From the NCBI RefSeq assembly GCF_002078875.1, contig NC_034411.1, positions 36,062,115 through 36,126,114 on the forward strand: a stretch of DNA of 64,000 bases, given 5' to 3'. This document shows, one piece after another, positions 61,201 to 64,000 of this stretch (the first letter of the stretch is position 1; each line of letters starts with the position of its first letter). The position numbers and the translations under genes were made by a program. The DNA comes from Numida meleagris (Eukaryota; Chordata; Aves; Galliformes; Numididae). The notes beneath the pieces were generated by a model. It did no database searches and was not told where the DNA came from. It saw only the letters and a program-made list of their open reading frames with translations.

Positions 61201-64000
61201 GTGAAGTTTTAAATAATAATATTGTGTTTTAAGTTTGGTCTGAGTTGCGTTAGGCATCAGAAGTGTAATGACTTTTGCCAGGGTTAGAACTGACTCAGTA
61301 GTAAATAAATGACGCAGTTTTTGATGTTTGAAATTACTTAGAAAAGCACCTGCAGAATCCTTGCTGCATTGGAAACTTCTTTCTAGTATACTTTCCCTGT
61401 TAATTCTGTAATGATGTCTGAGAAGTGGTATGAAGTGTGCTTATATAACTTATTTTTTCTCATGCACATTAAGCGTTGTTTAAGGAATGTTCATGAGGCA
61501 GTTGTTTGCGCACTTGTTCTCTTTGAGTTCTCCAAGAAGGCTTAGGGCTAAAAAAGTTAATCCTGTTGCATGGTTCAAGCTAGTCAGGTTTAGCAAGGTA
61601 AGCAGGAGATAAAAGACTGGGAAAACCTAATTGTGAGGGGAAATGAAGGAGCTGTGTTTCACTTCTGAGCATCAGGTCAGGTGAGATACAGAAAATTAGA
61701 AATATAATTAGAAAATTAGAAAATATAGAAATTCAGGGGAATTTCTATATCAGGCATCAGCTTGTGTTTCCCAGATTAGAATTCTTAAGCAAATTTAGAC
61801 AAAGATTTTTGTTTATCATTCTAATTAAAAAATTTTGCCCTTTTTATTGTCTTAAGTCATTGTTGATGAATAGCAGCCTGAGTGCCGCTTCCCAAATATA
61901 ATTAAATAAGGACGTGTTTTCTGTGGAAGAGATTATACGTTTGCTGCATTTAAAACAGCCAGAACTGCAGAAAAGGAGACTACATGTACTTGAAGTTAAA
62001 CTGTGTACCTTTGTAGTCTGGATTAGATGATTTTGAATCTTTAATTGAACCTTTTTTAAAAAAAATTTACACTTTAAAGTTTAAGATGACCATAAAACGC
62101 AAATGACCTTTTAGTCTTTCTGTTCAAAAGGGAAAGACAAATAAGAACTTAATTGTCTGACTGATAGACAGAAAAGAATACTAGGTAAATTATAACTAGT
62201 AAGGTATGTGTTGTGTTTTATCTTGTGTCAGATCATTTCCAGTTATTATGCATTAATCTTTATATACTGACCTAACCAAGCTGCTCACAACGGTGACATC
62301 TGGCATGTGAGCTGACTTTTTGCATAAAGAATGTTCACAGTTGACAAAGAACAATATTTGGAGCTAGACCTGCAGGAGGTGTGTGGTTCTGCTCTGAAGC
62401 CATCTAAAATCTCACTGTCCTAATCATGTTTTATGCAGTTTAGCTTAAAACCCGTCCGTGACACAAGTTTAGGGAAGCTACACACTCAAAAGACTGATAA
62501 CCAACAGCATGAATAATGCTGGACATTGTTTGCACTTCTGTGCATTCCGAAGAAAGAAGAAACTGGATATCATTTCCTGGAATGTCATGTTTCGGGATTG
62601 AGTTCCACAGTTATATGAGCACTTATTATAATGTAAATATATCTTTATCATGTTGCTTTACGTTGCCCAAGGTAGCATACATTATAATTCACTCTGCAGT
62701 TCAAACAATATTCCTATAAGCTTACAATGCATGTGCAGAATTTATCATCAAATTTACTTCTGTACATTTCCCATGGTGAATTTCCCATTTCCCAAAACCC
62801 ATATATCTCTAAGTATACTTTTGCTTTATTGTTTGAAACAAAGATACTCACTTGAATTTAAGAGACTTCTTTTACGTTTAGAAGCTCATCAAGACAGTTT
62901 CCCAGCTGAATTTAGGAGTTGAAAGAAACTTTCGCTTATTGTATGGACAATAAATGTAGGGACACGTTTCATTTTGTAGACAGCAGCTTGTCTTCTTGAC
63001 AGCTTCTTCCGAACACTGTTAGTAGCCTTTTCTACTTAGTTAAATTTAATGTTAAATGAACATCATAAACTGACACTGAAAAAGAACACTGCTGCCTTTC
63101 TTTGCAGTTATATTTGGATATTCTTTAAATAAGAGCAGTAATCTCAGTGTTCCACATCTTGCTCTATGCTATACTGACAATGTCTGCTTTTTCTCTGTAT
63201 TTTGTTTTGGATTATGCCACTGGATTTGTGTTCCTTGGATTGTTAATACATGATCTGTTACTAGATGGAACATTTCAATCTCCATACACTCTGCGTAAAC
63301 AAGTTTTCCATAAGCAGTGGAAGTGATTGATTTTGTTTTCACTTTTGGTATGGATTTTTGTTTTTCTTTCTACGTACACCATGCATGTGATTCCAACTCC
63401 TTCTCCATTTCCTGCATTTATACAACACCTCCATTGTGGGAATTTATTCACAGCTGCTAACAGTGCTGATTTGCTATTTACTGATTGAAGTTGTCAGACT
63501 TCTGCAGAAAAAAAGTGTTTAGAATAATTTGTTTTTCTCTTTTTCTCCACATCACCCAGCCACAAACTTCTAATACTTTTTTTTTTTTAGGAATTTACTG
63601 GGAACATAGATGAGATAGCACAGGTTTTTAACATTTGGCTAGTAATATGAAATGTTCAGTCAAATGGAGATTCAGTTTTCTAACAGAGTAAGTTGGTAAT
63701 TTAAGGAAAGAAGAGAGGTAGTTGTAAGTGATTTTACCAGAATATTATTTTATATTTTGACAAGTATGGCATTTAAAGAAAGAAAAGGAAGAAAGGTGGG
63801 AGTTATTTAATATGTAATTAAGATATTAATCAACTATGAAATTTGCAAAAAATAAAAGATGGCATTGTCAGCCAATGATTCTGTCTAAATAGTCTTTGTG
63901 TTTTCCAGTAAAATTGCTTGTAGTTCATATGACGGAGAACCTTTGGGTTGAGCTTGAATTATGAAGTATGCGGACCAAATTAGCCTGTAAAATTGAGTTG
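55271..64000. other. 8.7 kb non-coding DNA, no gene recognised
   Basis: A long AT-rich stretch to the window end with no repeat that I can name and no protein-like frame; all open frames are under 91 codons. A polypyrimidine run followed by AG at 63578-63591 resembles a 3' splice acceptor, but no partner signal or coding frame supports an exon. Confidence 0.5.

Noticed and set aside
63578..63600. Polypyrimidine tract followed by AG, like a splice acceptor
   Set aside because: Such runs are common in T-rich DNA; no open frame or donor site makes an exon here.
1..64000. CRISPR arrays, operons, tRNA or rRNA genes
   Set aside because: No regularly spaced direct repeats, no bacterial gene packing and no tRNA B-box with a matching cloverleaf were seen; the only regular arrays are simple microsatellites.

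Overview
This window reads as vertebrate nuclear non-coding DNA, almost certainly from a bird and probably a galliform (chicken or a close relative). Three things point there: at least ten CR1 LINE fragments carrying the avian CR1 3' tail (runs of ATTCTGTGATTCTGTG or ATTCTATGATTCTATG), two copies of a mariner element that I recognise from memory as the chicken Galluhop type, and avian-type endogenous retroviral LTRs, one with an alpharetrovirus-like layout. There is no operon-like gene packing. The family names come from memory, not from a search.

I found no intact protein-coding gene, exon series, tRNA or rRNA. The only translatable stretches with recognisable homology are broken pieces of CR1 reverse transcriptase and endonuclease and of a mariner transposase. 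The window is best described as an intron or gene desert made of AT-rich single-copy-looking DNA with repeat insertions.

Layout by region: 1.76-3.35 kb, a CR1 on the minus strand with a destroyed RT active site. 7.56-8.39 kb, an old, decayed CR1/L3-type LINE on the plus strand. 9.57-9.93 kb, a compound TTTC / TTTCCTTC / TGTC microsatellite broken by an 80-base assembly gap. 11.61-12.49 kb, an 880-bp solo LTR with a 5-bp target duplication. 13.71-14.09 kb, a 384-bp alpharetrovirus-like solo LTR with a 6-bp target duplication. 15.43-15.52 kb, a CR1 tail. 21.54-22.09 kb, an internally deleted mariner. 26.28-26.87 and 27.55-27.62 kb, CR1 pieces. 31.87-32.91 kb, an unnamed repeat interrupted by a CR1 whose uninterrupted relative lies at 36.26-36.51 kb. 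33.84-35.21 kb, a CR1 with an RT deletion. 37.11-37.17 kb, a CR1 tail. 37.87-38.52 kb, a third LTR. 40.73-42.75 kb, the 5' half of a CR1 (endonuclease and RT N-terminus) without its 3' end. 44.62-45.26 kb, two further CR1 pieces. 51.39-51.45 kb, a faint CR1 tail. 53.40-54.34 kb, a longer mariner copy with a broken transposase. 55.16-55.27 kb, a possible ancient LINE scrap. The remaining intervals show nothing I can name.

The best leads are the CR1 insertion with its paralogous empty site, the repeat pair that reveals it, the three LTRs with their regulatory repeats, and the CR1 copies lacking 3' ends. I see no evidence of a new biological system, and no candidate gene that deserves that label.
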